NCBI GenBank assembly: GCA_003439945.1
Contig: QVRM01001266.1
Coordinates: 248,001-312,000, forward strand
Direction: 5' to 3'
From: Dermanyssus gallinae
Lineage: Eukaryota > Arthropoda > Arachnida > Mesostigmata > Dermanyssidae
Length of the DNA stretch: 64,000 nt
A program made the position numbers and the translations under genes. This document shows, in pieces, positions 33,608-44,667 of the stretch. The notes below the pieces were generated by a model. That model was not told the DNA's origin and did no database searches. It was given only the letters and a program-made list of their open reading frames with translations. The first letter of the stretch is position 1; each line of letters opens with the position of its first letter.

Positions 33608-34414
33608 ATGCTAGACCCGGGCCCTTTAGAAAAATATCCTAGCCAATATAACCTAGATAAGCTCAAAAGCAAAAAAAAGAGCAGAGAAATCTTAGACGAG
33701 CTTGTTTCCCGGAGAGACCGCGCCGTATTCTTAGCGGCACAAGATAACTTCAGTGGGGGTTGGCTTAAGGCCGTACCCTCGCCTCAGCTCGGCACCATGC
33801 TGGATCCCAACTCTTTCCGCATGATGTCAGCACTTAGAATCGGCGCTAGCGTCTGCGAGCCGTTTCAGTGCAAACTGTGCGGGGAGATGGTGGATTCCAG
33901 TGGCCTACACCCACTGAGTTGCCCGAAGAGCGCCGGTAGATCGTCCAGACATGCTGAACTAAACGGTGTGATCATAAGGTCCCTTAGAAAAGCCGGTATA
34001 CCATCTACACTTGAACCAAGAGGTTTAGTGTCCGCTGGCGAAGAAAGACCTGATGGGGTGACCATTGCATTATGGTCTCATGGAAAGTCCCTAGCTTGGG
34101 ATGCAACGGTTTCGTGCACAACCGCGGCTTCCTATTTACACCACAGCTCTGTTGAGCCGGGGTGGGTAGCAAAGCACGCGGACGCCAGAAAACGGTTTAA
34201 ATATGCTGGACTGGAAACAAGATATATGTTTGTGCCTATTGCCATGGAGACGCTAGGACCAATCAGCAAGGGAACCGAAGCATTTCTCAAAGATTTGAGT
34301 AAGCGAATTCAGGAGGTCACGAACGACCGAAGAGAGGGTCAATTCTTGAGGCAAGCGTTGTCCTTGGCCGTTTGCAGAGGAAACGCGGCATCTATTTTAG
34401 GCGCCATGGAGTAA
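33608..34414 (+). pseudogene. RLE endonuclease domain of LINE ORF2, copy c (open frame)
   Basis: An uninterrupted 268-codon frame. In order it has AVFLAAQDNFSGGWLKAVPS, LGTMLDPNSFRMMSALRIGA and a CCHC block (CKLCGEMVDSSGLHPLSC). An RH..N motif (RHAELN), ERPDG, 15 residues and D in AWDATV, KRFKYAGLETRY and a conserved LRQALSLAVCRGNAAS end follow. CCHC, RHxxxN and PD...D are the hallmarks of the restriction-enzyme-like endonuclease in R2, R4, CRE, NeSL and HERO-type LINEs. The good condition of this frame implies a recent insertion, but it has no RT and is a dead fragment. Confidence 0.8.
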
Positions 34415-34490
34415 ACTAGATATTTAAAAAAACTTTGCAATAATACGTTCAGACCTCTCAACTGTAACATCGTTTAACATGTAATAAACC

Positions 34491-34637
<147 letters not shown>

Positions 34638-35290
34638 CAGCTGGGCACCATGCTGCACAACATCTCCTTCCGCATGGTGGCCGCCTTACGAATAAGCGAT
34701 CCCATATATATGTGAGCCACACGAGTGCAGGGCGTGTGGAATAACAGTCGATAAGAACGAACTGCACCCTTTAAGCTGCTCTAAGAGCCCTGGTGGGATT
34801 CTCAGAGGCGCGGAAATCAACGCAATTCTAAAGAAAGCTCTTCATAGAGTCGGCATAACAAGCATCCTAGAGCCCAGGTTGGGCTCCGAATACGACAAAA
34901 GATCCGACGGCGTACAATCCCGCCGTGGTCTAAAGGCAAGTGCCTGGTATGGGATGCCACAATATCATGTACAGTGGCTCCGTCATACTTGATGCACAGC
35001 GCCATCAGGTAAGAATGCTGAACATGCTGAGATCGCAAAGAAACGCGAGAAGAGACCACTTCGTACCCGTCTCCATGGAAATTATGGCCCAATCAGCAAG
35101 AGCACAAGTATCTTCATCAAAGATCTAGGTATCAAAATTCGTGCTAACACGGGTGACCAGCGCGAGGGCGAGTTTCTGCGACAGCAAATCTCGCTCTCAG
35201 TGTGTAGGGGAAACGTCGCCGCTATCATCGGCTCTATAGATTCAGGAGTGGGGGTGAACCTAGGCGGGCACACGTCTAAAATTTGGTTGT
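34638..35290 (+). mobile_element. RLE-type LINE, copy d (5'-truncated, decayed)
   Basis: Starts directly after the TAA tract with codons like QLGTMLHNISFRMVAALR, then a CCHC block, DKRSDGV (RPDG equivalent), CLVWDATISCT and FLRQQISLSVCRGNVA, ending at about 35245. Several frame breaks. Tail-to-tail with copy e. Confidence 0.75.
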
Positions 35291-35304
35291 CAAAGCGTTA
35301 AAAA

Positions 35305-35331
35305 TTATTATTATTATTATTATTATTATTA
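35305..35331. repeat. (TTA)n tract, the tail of minus-strand copy e
   Basis: TAA repeats on the minus strand. The adjacent ACAATTGTGAGGT is the 3' UTR signature also found near 40755. Confidence 0.9.
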
Positions 35332-35396
35332 GTATTTAAATGTTACAATTGTGAGGTGTGAACGTGTACTCCTTGTCTTCTCCTAGCTCCTAAATA

Positions 35397-36360
35397 TTAT
35401 TCCATGGAACCGACAATACAGCCGGCGTTTCCTCGGCACACTGCAAGCGACAGCAGTTGCCGTAGAAACTCGCCTTTGCGCCGATTCCCTGTGAGATCTG
35501 TAATCCGTTGGCCCAGCTTACTAATGAATATCTTGGTTCCCTTGCTTACCGGACCCATTGTTTCCATAGATATTGGCACTACGATGTAACTTGTCTCCAG
35601 TTCTTGGTACTTGCGATTTTTTTCCCATTCTCTGCGCGCTCGGCAACCCATCTCGCTTCTAGTGAACTGTGGCGTATATATGAGGGAGACACTGTACAGG
35701 GCACTGTAGCATCCCAGACCAAGCATCTGCCGTTAGCCCATAGCGGGATTGTTACACCGTCAGGTCTTTTGTCGTCATGAAGTCCTAATCTGGGCTCGAG
35801 CGTGCTTGGTATACCAGCTCTGCGTAACGCTCTTCTTTTAATTGTATTGATTTCAGCGTGTCTAGAAACTCTACCATGGCTTTTAATGCAGCTAAGAGGG
35901 TGAAGTCCATCCTCAGTTACTGTGGTACCACATGCGCGGCAACTGTAGGGGTTGCAAACCGGGGAACCTATTCGAAGAGCTGTTACCATGCGAAATGAGG
36001 TGTTGTCCAGCATGGTACCCAGCTGCGGGGAAGGGAGACATTTTAGAAAGCCTCCACTAAATGTGTCCCGTGCTGCCAGAAAACCAGCTTTTTCCACTAG
36101 AGATTGGAGGCTGTCTAACAGCTCTCTAGCTGCAGCGCTGCATCTGTAAAAACGAATTTGGAAGTCCGTCCTTTTCTCTCCTCGAAGGAATATTTGTATG
36201 GCCGGCCAAGGAACGACCTACTTTAGCATGGTATGCTGCGTTGGGTAAGAGGCATAATGAGGCACTCTGTTTCTTTCGAATAGCAGCCGCTTTGTTCATC
36301 ACCCCAGTCCGACTGTTGACACCAAATAGAGAGGGTTCTCTGTTTCTAGGGTTATCTGCA
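35397..36360 (-). pseudogene. RLE endonuclease end of ORF2, copy e
   Basis: Reading leftward from 36097: FLAARDTFSGGFLKCLPSPQ, MLDNTSFRMVTALRIG, CRACGTTVTEDGLHPLSC (CCHC), SRHAEIN (RH..N), KRPDG, then LVWDATV and KYQELETSY after a small frame break, ending GEFLRQLLSLAVCRGNAG. All nuclease signature residues are present. The region 36126-36360 is poorly conserved and leads to the SINE. Confidence 0.8.
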
Positions 36361-36361
36361 T

Positions 36362-36555
36362 GCAGGTCGAGCCCGGTAGCGTGGTGCAGCATTCGCGTGC
36401 GCCGTGCGACCGGAGGAGACGCATAGGTGCACGGGTTCGATTCCTGCCGTTGCACATTTGTTTTTATGGGGTGCTATGGTCTTACGAAGCAGCAATGTGA
36501 CCGCAATCCCGTTACGGCCGTTAAATACTGGCTGAGAGTCAGCCCGCAAACGTTT
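36362..36555 (+). mobile_element. tRNA-derived SINE, copy 2
   Basis: Begins GTCGAGCCCGGTAGCGTGGT with an A-box-like TAGCGTGGTGC (36377-36387) and a perfect B box GGTTCGATTCC (36434-36444). It ends GCTGAGAGTCAGCCCGCAAA. It aligns with the 24018-24214 copy throughout. AGGGTTATCTGCAT (36348-36361) and AGAGTTATGTGCAT (36556-36569) flank it as a slightly decayed 14-bp target duplication. It is inserted in LINE copy e, so it is younger than that LINE insertion. Confidence 0.8.
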
Positions 36556-37133
36556 AGAGTTATGTGCATATACCATTCTGCCACAAAGCATGGCGAGCAC
36601 AGTCAAATGTCTATCAATCTTCTACACAACACAATCGTGTATGCAGGAGATGATGGATGGTCGCGCACCTCAAAAGGCGGGTACAACGCTGTGTGGGACG
36701 TTCTGGCCAGGGGCCTGGTCCAATTGCTTGTCTAGCTATTAGCTCTGCAGCGTCTTTGGCTCTGGTGATTCCTTGCCGGATGTCTGGTGCGACCAACGTT
36801 TTTGCGAGTTTACCAAATTCTAATAGAGACGCGACATAGCACATGGGAGCCAGCTCCGCTGCTGATCTAATACCAAGTCCTCCTTCGGCAATTGGAAGGG
36901 TTGCTCTTTTTCAAGTGTTATCATGCAGGTCGACGTTTAATACCTCACCTAAAATGCTTCTTGCGGTATCGTCGTAAGCTTGAAGATCTTCGTGACATTT
37001 AATAGCTGGTGAAGTGCGCAGAGTATAGTTAAGTTTTGGCGAGCCCAAGCTGTATCTCTAGATGCATAGAGCTGCTTGCGAGTGCATCGCCGTTAAGCGA
37101 GAGCGAATTTGCTTCAGTCCAGAGCACTTGTCC

Positions 37134-38790
37134 TTAAAGGTCATTGAAATCGATCGTAAGCTTATTTGGGGCTCCCAGAAGCTCCAGCTCGTCTAAGTCA
37201 ACGCGCCTAGATTCTGGTAAGACATTCGAAACCGCCCTAAAAATTTCATCCTGTTCTTGGGCATTACCTCCCAATGAAATGGCTTTACACTTAGAGGCAT
37301 TGAGGCTAAGGCCTCCCTCTTCTGCAAAATTCAGCACGTTGATAATATCACACACAACCAGATCAAGTGGGCCTCCAATCGTTGCGTCATCTAAGTACCA
37401 AACGTTAAGAGGGCTCTTCATGCGTGCCACTAAACTGGATACCCTGAGGCTGAATAAAGCAGGTCCAAGCGGATCGCCTTGTTGCACTCCACTAGCTGAT
37501 AATAGTGGTGCTTTTTCATCCCAGGACAGCAGAGTCGGTTCCTTGTAGCTTTGCCAAGCTAGCGGCAGAAGTGGCGGCACTTTGAGTCTTACCTCATCAA
37601 GCACTACATCGCGTCGTATAGTATTGAAGGCGTTACGAAAATCCAATTTAACTAGGACCCGTACTGGACCTTCTGCTTCACCAAATGCTCATACTGCGTG
37701 AACCGCCTCTTCTGCACCGCCTTTCACTGCAACGCCTATCTGACTTGGTGAAATTGCTGTCACAATTGTAGTTCTGGTAATGGCAATAGCTACGTTAGCG
37801 ACAAGCCTCCTGATTGTAAGGCCGCATGCTATAGGTCTAATAGAGCCGTCTTTCTTCTTTAGCGCTGTCAGATTGGCCCCGTAGAAGATGGGAATGCAGA
37901 AATGTAGCAAATTACCACCCAAGGCTGAGCCAACAAGAGAACGGAGTTCTTCCACCAGCCTCCCAGATAACGGTACTGTGCTATCGAGCATATCGAGCAG
38001 ATGCCGAGGACGTAAACCGTCTAATCCTGGGCCTGATGCTAGGGAAAAAGACGGCGTCAGTAATACGTTTTTCTGGTACGAGGCATGCTTGCGCTGGTAC
38101 TGGTGCTTGAAAATTGTTTATGCGCTTTCTGACCGAATCCGTAGGACGAGGATGCTTGTTTCTTAATTCCTGCTCTGTGTGGCTGTTGAGTAGCGCAAAG
38201 GAGTCGGTTGAAAGAAGGCTACGTGCGGCAGATCTTACATCACCTTCTGCTAATTTGCCCTCTGTTGTAGCGGCTCTGTCACGATCAGTGTACTGTTTTT
38301 CTGAGTCTTTGGGGGTGCTGTGTGGTTGTTCGTCACGAAGATTTTCTAGTCGCTTCCACTGCGTATCCACGAGAGTTTTTTCTAATTATTTGACAAAGTG
38401 TGGTATCTTTGGCTTTTCGCACCGGGATGCGCAACATTAGAGTCGGCAACGTTACAAGCCTGACCCAAGACGCGTTGTCTTGCTTTGAATTAAAATTAGC
38501 CAAAGCTTCTGTGTATGCTGCGCAACAAACTTCTCTGGCCCCTCTGGGTATAATCCTTATTAGTTTAGCGTCTTTTCGCGCCCGAGCCAACAGTGTTATT
38601 AAGGTCTGTGGGTCTGGGTCATATGTTGTCACGATGTTACCAGCCTGGTTTTCGGAGTTATTTAACGGGGGTACGGTCGGTAATTGTTGGGGCTTAGTTC
38701 TATGGAGGCGAGTCTTGTGCATGCGCAAGCCACAAAAATGATTTTATAGATTTCCCGCGGACATCACAAATGTATGGTTGTTGGGATCGT
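37134..38790 (-). pseudogene. ORF2 N-terminus and reverse transcriptase, copy e
   Basis: Starts with a finger remnant (CGLRMHKTRLH, near 38720), then LARARKDAKLIRIIPRGARE and AEGDVRSAARSLLSTDSF, a linker before the RT. RT motifs are IPIFYGANLTALKKKDGSIR, MDFRNAFNTIRRDVVLDEV, VQQGDPLGPALFSL and VWYLDDATIGG (catalytic LDD intact), with a thumb containing ELLGAPN. The 265 or so residues between finger and RT hold no AP-type endonuclease motifs. Several frameshifts break the ORF (near 38350, 37985 and 37680). Confidence 0.8.
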
Positions 38791-38929
38791 GGTTGAGATT
38801 GAGAGGAGTTTTCTTGGAGAAGTGGTTGTGTGCTCATTGTTTGTTTGTAGGTGTTGTGCTATTTCCGCTGCCCATTTCAGTCGCAAGCGGTACAGAGGGC
38901 TCAGCGGTGCCGTCAATAACGGATACCAA

Positions 38930-40573
38930 GAAGACTCTTCCTGGTTCCAACTCCAAAAATTCGAGAACTTTGGCTATCGATGGATTTTCGTTTAGCCATG
39001 ATGAGAGCAGATTCTTGAAGATCTTCTAGATTTTCATAATGCCATCAATCAGATGAGCTGTTTGTGCGGGCTTCTTCTCTGCTGTTTTCGCTCTTTCTTC
39101 AGCGCTTCTTTGTTTTGGTTTTGGCTTATTAGAGTCTACCCTGGGCGGGCGCGGTGGAGGAAGGTGGCATACCACCTCGCCTTTTTTGTTTTGTACTGGT
39201 TGTGGAGTGGCAGGTCTTGCGGCATCCGCATACGATTTCACCTCTAAGCTCGTGGATTGAGAGTTTGTGCTGGTACTTGGCGGTAGAGAAATCTGAGGGA
39301 ACTCCTCAGCTAGGTCGGGTAGGCGAGATGCTACCTTTGCGTATAGCTTCTGTTTTTCAGCCTTTGTAAAAACTCGCTTTACTCCACAACGGCCGTCACT
39401 AGCTGCATGAGCACCACCACAATTAGCGCATCGGGCCTTTTCATGGCATTCCCACATTTGATGGCCGGGTCTTGCGCATCTTCTGCAGGTAGGAATTTCC
39501 CCTTTTGTCCACCGTGATGCATTGTGTCCAAACTTATGGCAGGAGAGACACTGTAAGGGCAAATCGCAGCAAAGTGTGACTTTAAAGCATTCGCCGGCGA
39601 TTGTCACTTCACCCACTGGTTTTTTGTCAAACCTAAGCCGCACCCTACTTGAGGGCTTCATCACCTTAACAACGTTCTTGCTCGGGCCTGTAGCGGCCGC
39701 GGCAAACTTTTCTCTGCGAACTTCATTCACGCCCTGTTCGCATAGACAATCAAGCAGATCTTCGTCTGAGAACTGTGGGTTTATTTCGGAGATGCGTCCC
39801 CAGAAAGCCGACGTGTCGGAAAGAGGACGTATATTTAATCCGCAAACGCAGTTCAGGGTTCTTACGGATGCTATTTGATCCGTTGTAGGCGCACGAATCC
39901 CTAGTTTGCCTTGGGCAGTAATCCGAATGTTAGCACCGGGGATAGTTTTCCTTATTTCGGCGTACGCCTTGAGGACGCTTAGGCCCTTCAGGGCATCAGG
40001 TTTATCCTGGCATCCGAAAAACACCTCTAAACCACTTTCGTTAGTTTTATCATGTGCTCGTTCGAGCCCTCTGATAGCGGATCTTCCTAGGTTACTCGCT
40101 ACTTTTCGTTGAGCGGTTAAGATGGCTCGCTCTGCTCTTGTGGGGACAGTCTTCCACTCAGGTTCGTAGTCCTCAGCATCCATTTAATTTTCAGATAGCC
40201 CACTACTTTCCTCTCTCTCGCCTTGGTCGGCCATAAGGACGCCCAACGTTTGCTCTCTTCGGATGATTCTTTTAGCGTTCACTTGAGCTTGTGCGGTTAA
40301 TCTGGTAGACGGGTGACACTTTGCCGAGCAGCAATGATCACCGTCTCGTTCAGCACGCGAACACGCTACGAGTAGTGACGGCAAACGTGCACCGTCACGT
40401 CGTGTGCCTTTTGCTAGTGGCGAACGTGCACATCGGGTGATGTGTTCACCATCGCTCATCGGGCTAGTGGGTCTCGAGCCTCGAGCCGCCAGCCGCAAGT
40501 TGGAACACTTGGCTTTGTTGTCTTTCAGCCACGATTTACTTTTTTCGTTCCAAAAGACGGATTTGTGCACCAA
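38930..40573 (-). pseudogene. Gag-like ORF1 of RLE-type LINE, copy e
   Basis: The 385-codon frame 40183-39026 (from MDAEDYEPEW) is open. In it GLEVFFGCQDKPDALKGL and SRVRLRFDKKPVGEV precede three zinc knuckles (39400-39560): CLSCHKFGHNASRW (last Cys lost), CRRCARPGHQMWEC and CANCGGAHAASDGRC. Upstream, the same frame continues open for 130 codons (40573-40184) and is separated from MDAED by a single TAA. Downstream, a TAG is followed by KIFKNLLSSWLNENPSIAKV in frame, like the Leu-rich Gag end of copy a. Two nonsense changes in a roughly 540-codon Gag are therefore likely. The protein would package element RNA. Confidence 0.75.
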
Positions 40574-40729
40574 AACTCACCTACGTAGGATACAAATGTG
40601 CGCGATGATTCAACCAAAAAACTCAGCAATTTTCACGTTGAATTATTCACTTTTCGCCTTAAGAGACTCGAAAACTAACGGAGCTCGAACTGATTGCGAC
40701 CACTTTCGTCAAGCCGTAGCGGACGATTT

Positions 40730-41515
40730 TTTTATTATTATTCAGTTCTTACAATTGTGAGGTATAAACGTTTAAGCCTGTTTAATCCTGCTCTGTTCGC
40801 TTTCTGTCAATTCACGGCACCTATTATAGAAGTTCACGTTCATCATCTCTCTCAAAAGTATGGCCTCGGGTCAATCACCCGTAACGTCTTCTATAAGTTT
40901 TCCGATATCTTTCAGGAGTTTTGCTATACTGTGCTGATGGGGCCAGGTGTCTCCAATGTAATGGGCGCAAAGTGGTAGCTTCTTGATAGCTCGAGATACT
41001 TCCTTTGTTTTTGGGAATCCGCGCGCTATGCTACCCATCCAGATTCAACTGCGCTGTGGCACAAATACTAAAATGCCGCCGTGTATGAAACCGTTATATC
41101 CCATACAAGGCTTTTTCCGTGTAACCATAGCGGGATGGTGACCCAGATCGCAGCTCACTGCTGCCATTAAGACCCTTCGGCTCCGGTGTAAATGGTATCC
41201 CTGCCCTTCTAAGAGCTCTTCTTACTATGGCGTTGAGTTCAGCGTATCTTGTAAGTCTGCCGGGACTTTTCAGACAGCTTAACAGATGTACACCGTCAGT
41301 GTCCACAGGTGGTCGGCCGCATGACAGGCATGAGAAGGACTGTTAGTCGGGGGCGCTTACCCTAAAAGCTGACAACATGCGGAAGGAGTTTGGATCCAGC
41401 ATGGTGCCAAGCTGGCGGGTGGGCAGCGCTTGAAACCAGCCCCCGGTGAAGGGATGTTGAGCCGCTAGAAAGACAGCACGCTCTCTTGTTGATGTTATGC
41501 TATTGATTTATTATT
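40730..41515 (-). mobile_element. RLE-type LINE, copy f (5'-truncated)
   Basis: A minus-strand fragment of the ORF2 C-terminus: DGVHLLSCLKSPGRLTRYAE (CCHC to RH-equivalent) and RRALRRAGIPFTPEPKGLNG at 41094-41306. The PD...D part is damaged. The 3' UTR contains the revcomp of ACAATTGTGAGGT near 40755, and a short TAA tail (revcomp of TTATTATTATT) lies at about 40732-40742. Confidence 0.75.
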
Positions 41516-42240
41516 TCTCGTGCGGACTTCTTAGTTTTGTGTAAGCGTCAAGAAGTTTTTGACTCATGTGCTCTCTCTCTCAGAGGATCGAGTTGACTTC
41601 TGACTGTGGCATCCGTCACCACCACATGATTCGAACGCCTCAGATGCGTCCACCATCACCCGTACTGTTGGTAAACAAAACTAACAGCAACAACAGTGCT
41701 ACGGCCAGAAGCACCAAGCGCAGAAACCGCAGCAGCAGCAGCACCACCACCACCAGTCGAAGCAGACGCCTCTCACAAATGTTGGCACGAGTTTTGTCGA
41801 TCTCGGACAGTAGCGCCGGCAACAGAGGAAGATAGAGAGAGAGAGAGCCGTTGAGCGGCATAGACAACAGCGGGAGGAAGCAGAAGGAGAAGCCGAAGGT
41901 AGCAGAGCGTGACATCACTATTTCGCCGCAGCCCGGCAGTAGGGACAGATGGACTGTAGAGGGACAGCCAGTGCAGATTAGCTAGACAAACAACTGGCTG
42001 GTGGTACCAACTAGCGAGGGAAAGAAGCAAGCATTGGAGGAAGAAGCTCGCTAGTGAGAGTGGTGCTGGTAGATCGAGCAGAAGCAGCAGCAGCAGCAAC
42101 GATGGGCTTCTTGGGAACTTCTGGAGAACACAGGCCAAACGAGCAAACGAGCGTGGTAAATTCACGCTCCTTACGTTTGCCCAAGCGAAGAGAGTACCAT
42201 CTCCTACCGATCTCCTATCTCAGAACTTTTAACATATGAC
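41516..42240 (+). other. CAG- and GA-rich sequence, no supported gene
   Basis: Contains AGC/CAC trinucleotide runs (41715-41755), a GA run (41834-41850) and another GCAGCAGCAGCAG run (42082-42096). A 90-codon Ser/Thr/Arg-rich frame at 41566-41835 follows from the composition. It could be a UTR or low-complexity exon, but no splice or family evidence supports it. Confidence 0.35.
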
Positions 42241-43351
42241 GGACTTTCAAGGATGCGAGAGGTTCTTAGTAATCCAGCACGGAAGCACCTGCCAGCGCTG
42301 GCGTCTATGTATATGTCTGGTCATGGGCGCGCCCCTCGTCGGCAGCCGACAACTTATTTGTCATGATAGCTATGTTTGCGCGTATAAACGCGCGAATCAG
42401 GGCTGCTAAAATAAAGTTGTGACATTGAACAAAGCAACCGCGTTTCGAAAACTGTAGTCAAAACGGCTGTAGTTAAAAAAAGTAAAGACGAAAAAAGCGT
42501 GTGTAACGTGTTTCCAGGCTCTGCTATTCAAGGGCAAAAACAGCAACAACGTAGGCAATCCAAATCCTACGGGGGTTTCATGTCGGAGCATACTATTATC
42601 ACAATGCTCGCTAAGTTGAAATCGTCTCAAGAGAGTTCCCAATTGTGGAGGAGACCCTACCTCCGGAGCAATTTGGGTTCAGGAAAAGTCGAGGTATACA
42701 GGACGCACGTCACTTACTAGTCGGTTCAGTTCGACACACTGGAGTGGGTGATTCTTTTCTAGGAGTGCTCTCCTGCGTCTTTGCTTAAGGACGCCTTGAT
42801 GTAAACGTAAGCGGCGAGTATACCTTGCATGTGAGTCAAAACGTAGGGACCCTTTCAGTTGCCTGGCTTTTTCTCTCATCGCAGAACTAGCCATATGCGA
42901 GAGGAGTCTAGAAACGCCGACATCGTCATGAATGCGGCTGACATTTTAGTGGCCCACCGGAACCTCGGTACCATTTGTCGAATTGTCGGGGACATAGAAA
43001 CTTGCCTTCATCGTAAGAGCCTGCAAAGCCATTAAGTTTCACTATAGGGTCGATCGCCTGCAGCAGACGTGATGCCCTGCTTTGGCCCACCGCGGGAGTT
43101 TGTCAACTCCCTCCCCTATTTGAGTCTGAGGCTACAATATATGGAAGCGACAGGTGTCATTCGGCAATTGCCTCTGTTCACACAGAGGTCGCACAAAACC
43201 TTCAAAGACTGTCTCTGAGTGCGTCATTTAAGTTCCGCCGCGTGGCGAGTTAAGCCCCACTTATGTTCTTTATGGCCATTGAAAAATGATATGCTAATTC
43301 GTGACATCATCAATATATGATGATCTTCCTCTTTGTATGGTCTTGCAGATA
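42241..43351. other. No recognisable feature
   Basis: No protein similarity, repeats or RNA structure seen. Confidence 0.4.
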
Positions 43352-43591
43352 TTAAGGTCGATATTTTATTCCATTTTTGTGGTAGGTGACCGTAATGTTC
43401 TTGTTGACTGTAACCAGATCATGTGTTGTCATCCACTCTAGGATAAGTTTATTCTCCGTGTTTGCCTTTTTAGCACCCCGATTTGCGATTTTTTTGCATT
43501 TTGTGAATGCAAGTTTATTGCGAAATGAATCAAATAATCTTGTGCGATTCGGACAGGTATAGCTGGAATATAATCTACCGTGGCTCTTCAT
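43352..43591 (-). pseudogene. Possible LINE AP-endonuclease fragment
   Basis: The frame contains LILEWMTTHDLVTVNKNITV and THKNG-like residues, resembling the endonuclease segment (LLEW...LxxxN...T) that precedes the SxxID motif in APE-type LINEs. No other endonuclease motif is intact nearby, so this is a weak call. Confidence 0.35.
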
Positions 43592-43829
43592 CTCTGCCTC
43601 GGTAAAGCTATCCCGTTTCCCTTTCTGTCACTCGGATGTTTTCTATAGCACGCACTCATATGACAAGGTTTTCATTTGTGTGCCGTGTGTCCTGTTTTTA
43701 CCATGGTTTTGCTCGGTTCACTAGTTAACAATCCCCACGTTTCCGCTATCCGCTATCGGCAATGCCGCTTAATAGAATGTGCTTCAATTACAGTGTACTA
43801 GTGTCATTTTTTGGAGACTACCCTAACGA

Positions 43830-44206
43830 AACCCCAGTTTCCCTCTTCCATCTGTCGTCGGAGTTCTCCACGAAGATCCTAAGGGAAGCAATAACTTACG
43901 AATGTAGTATATGTAATACAGTGATGTTACGGCGTTTCTGTAGAGTCTTGCGTTTGAGTTCGGAAAGCTGTTCTTAATTATTCTGCTGATGGCTTCTTTG
44001 AACCTTCTTTCGGGGCAGAGCTGGCCATAAATAAGCCAGTCCCAACTATGGTGATCTAGCCTGGAATGGAAATTACCTAAGGCCTTAGCATAGGCCGCGG
44101 CAAAGGTCTCTCTTGCTCCACGAAAAATTATCCCTGCAACTCTGAGATTCAGGCGAGCATGCGATAGGGCCCGAGGCAAGTTTTCTACATTCGGTTTATC
44201 GGGCAT
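43830..44206 (-). mobile_element. RLE-type LINE, copy g (ORF2 N-terminal fragment)
   Basis: Reads LSHARLNLRVAGIIFRGARE, then AAAYAKALGNFHSRLDHHSW and RIIKNSFP, aligning with copy e (LARARKDAKLIRIIPRGARE ... ALANFNSKQDNASW). Lacks RT and both ends. Confidence 0.65.
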
Positions 44207-44571
44207 TTTGAGAGCCGATGTACTTCGCTGGAGCCGTTCTAAGCAGACCAGGTTCGCACCCTAACAATACGATCCCACATTTGACGACGGGACTCGACTC
44301 TAGCCATGTTGGTAGTACGGTTTAATAGCCTCTCAGATCGTTAGCAGACCTGTAACTAGTTGTAGATCAAAGTATCTCCACGAAGTCTTGCTTATTTCTT
44401 ATTTCATGTCTGTTTTGCTCTAGGCTCTCCTGGGTAAACAATTTTTTTGTATAGCGTTATTCTTTAAGATTCTGCGTCGACATTTGCACAGCGTGTCCCT
44501 GTAGACAGAAAAGGCTAACAACCCTCACTACCCACATCTTATAATTTATGGAACCTAGTTATAAAACGAGA

Positions 44572-44612
<41 letters not shown>

Positions 44613-44636
44613 TTTAATAGTTATAGAACGAGAAAC

Positions 44637-44667
<31 letters not shown>

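Larger units (their letters stand above)
35305..40720 (-). mobile_element. Gag plus RLE-type LINE, copy e (most complete)
   Basis: Reading right to left: 5' region (to 40720), Gag ORF1 (40573-38930), ORF2 N-terminus with finger remnant (38790-37990), RT (37991-37134), linker, RLE (36097-35397), 3' UTR and a (TAA)n tail. A SINE is inserted at 36362-36555. This copy best shows the two-ORF organisation of the family. Confidence 0.8.

Noticed and set aside
41566..41835. 90-codon Ser/Thr/Arg-rich plus-strand frame
   Set aside because: Produced by CAG/CAC repeats; no family resemblance or splice support.
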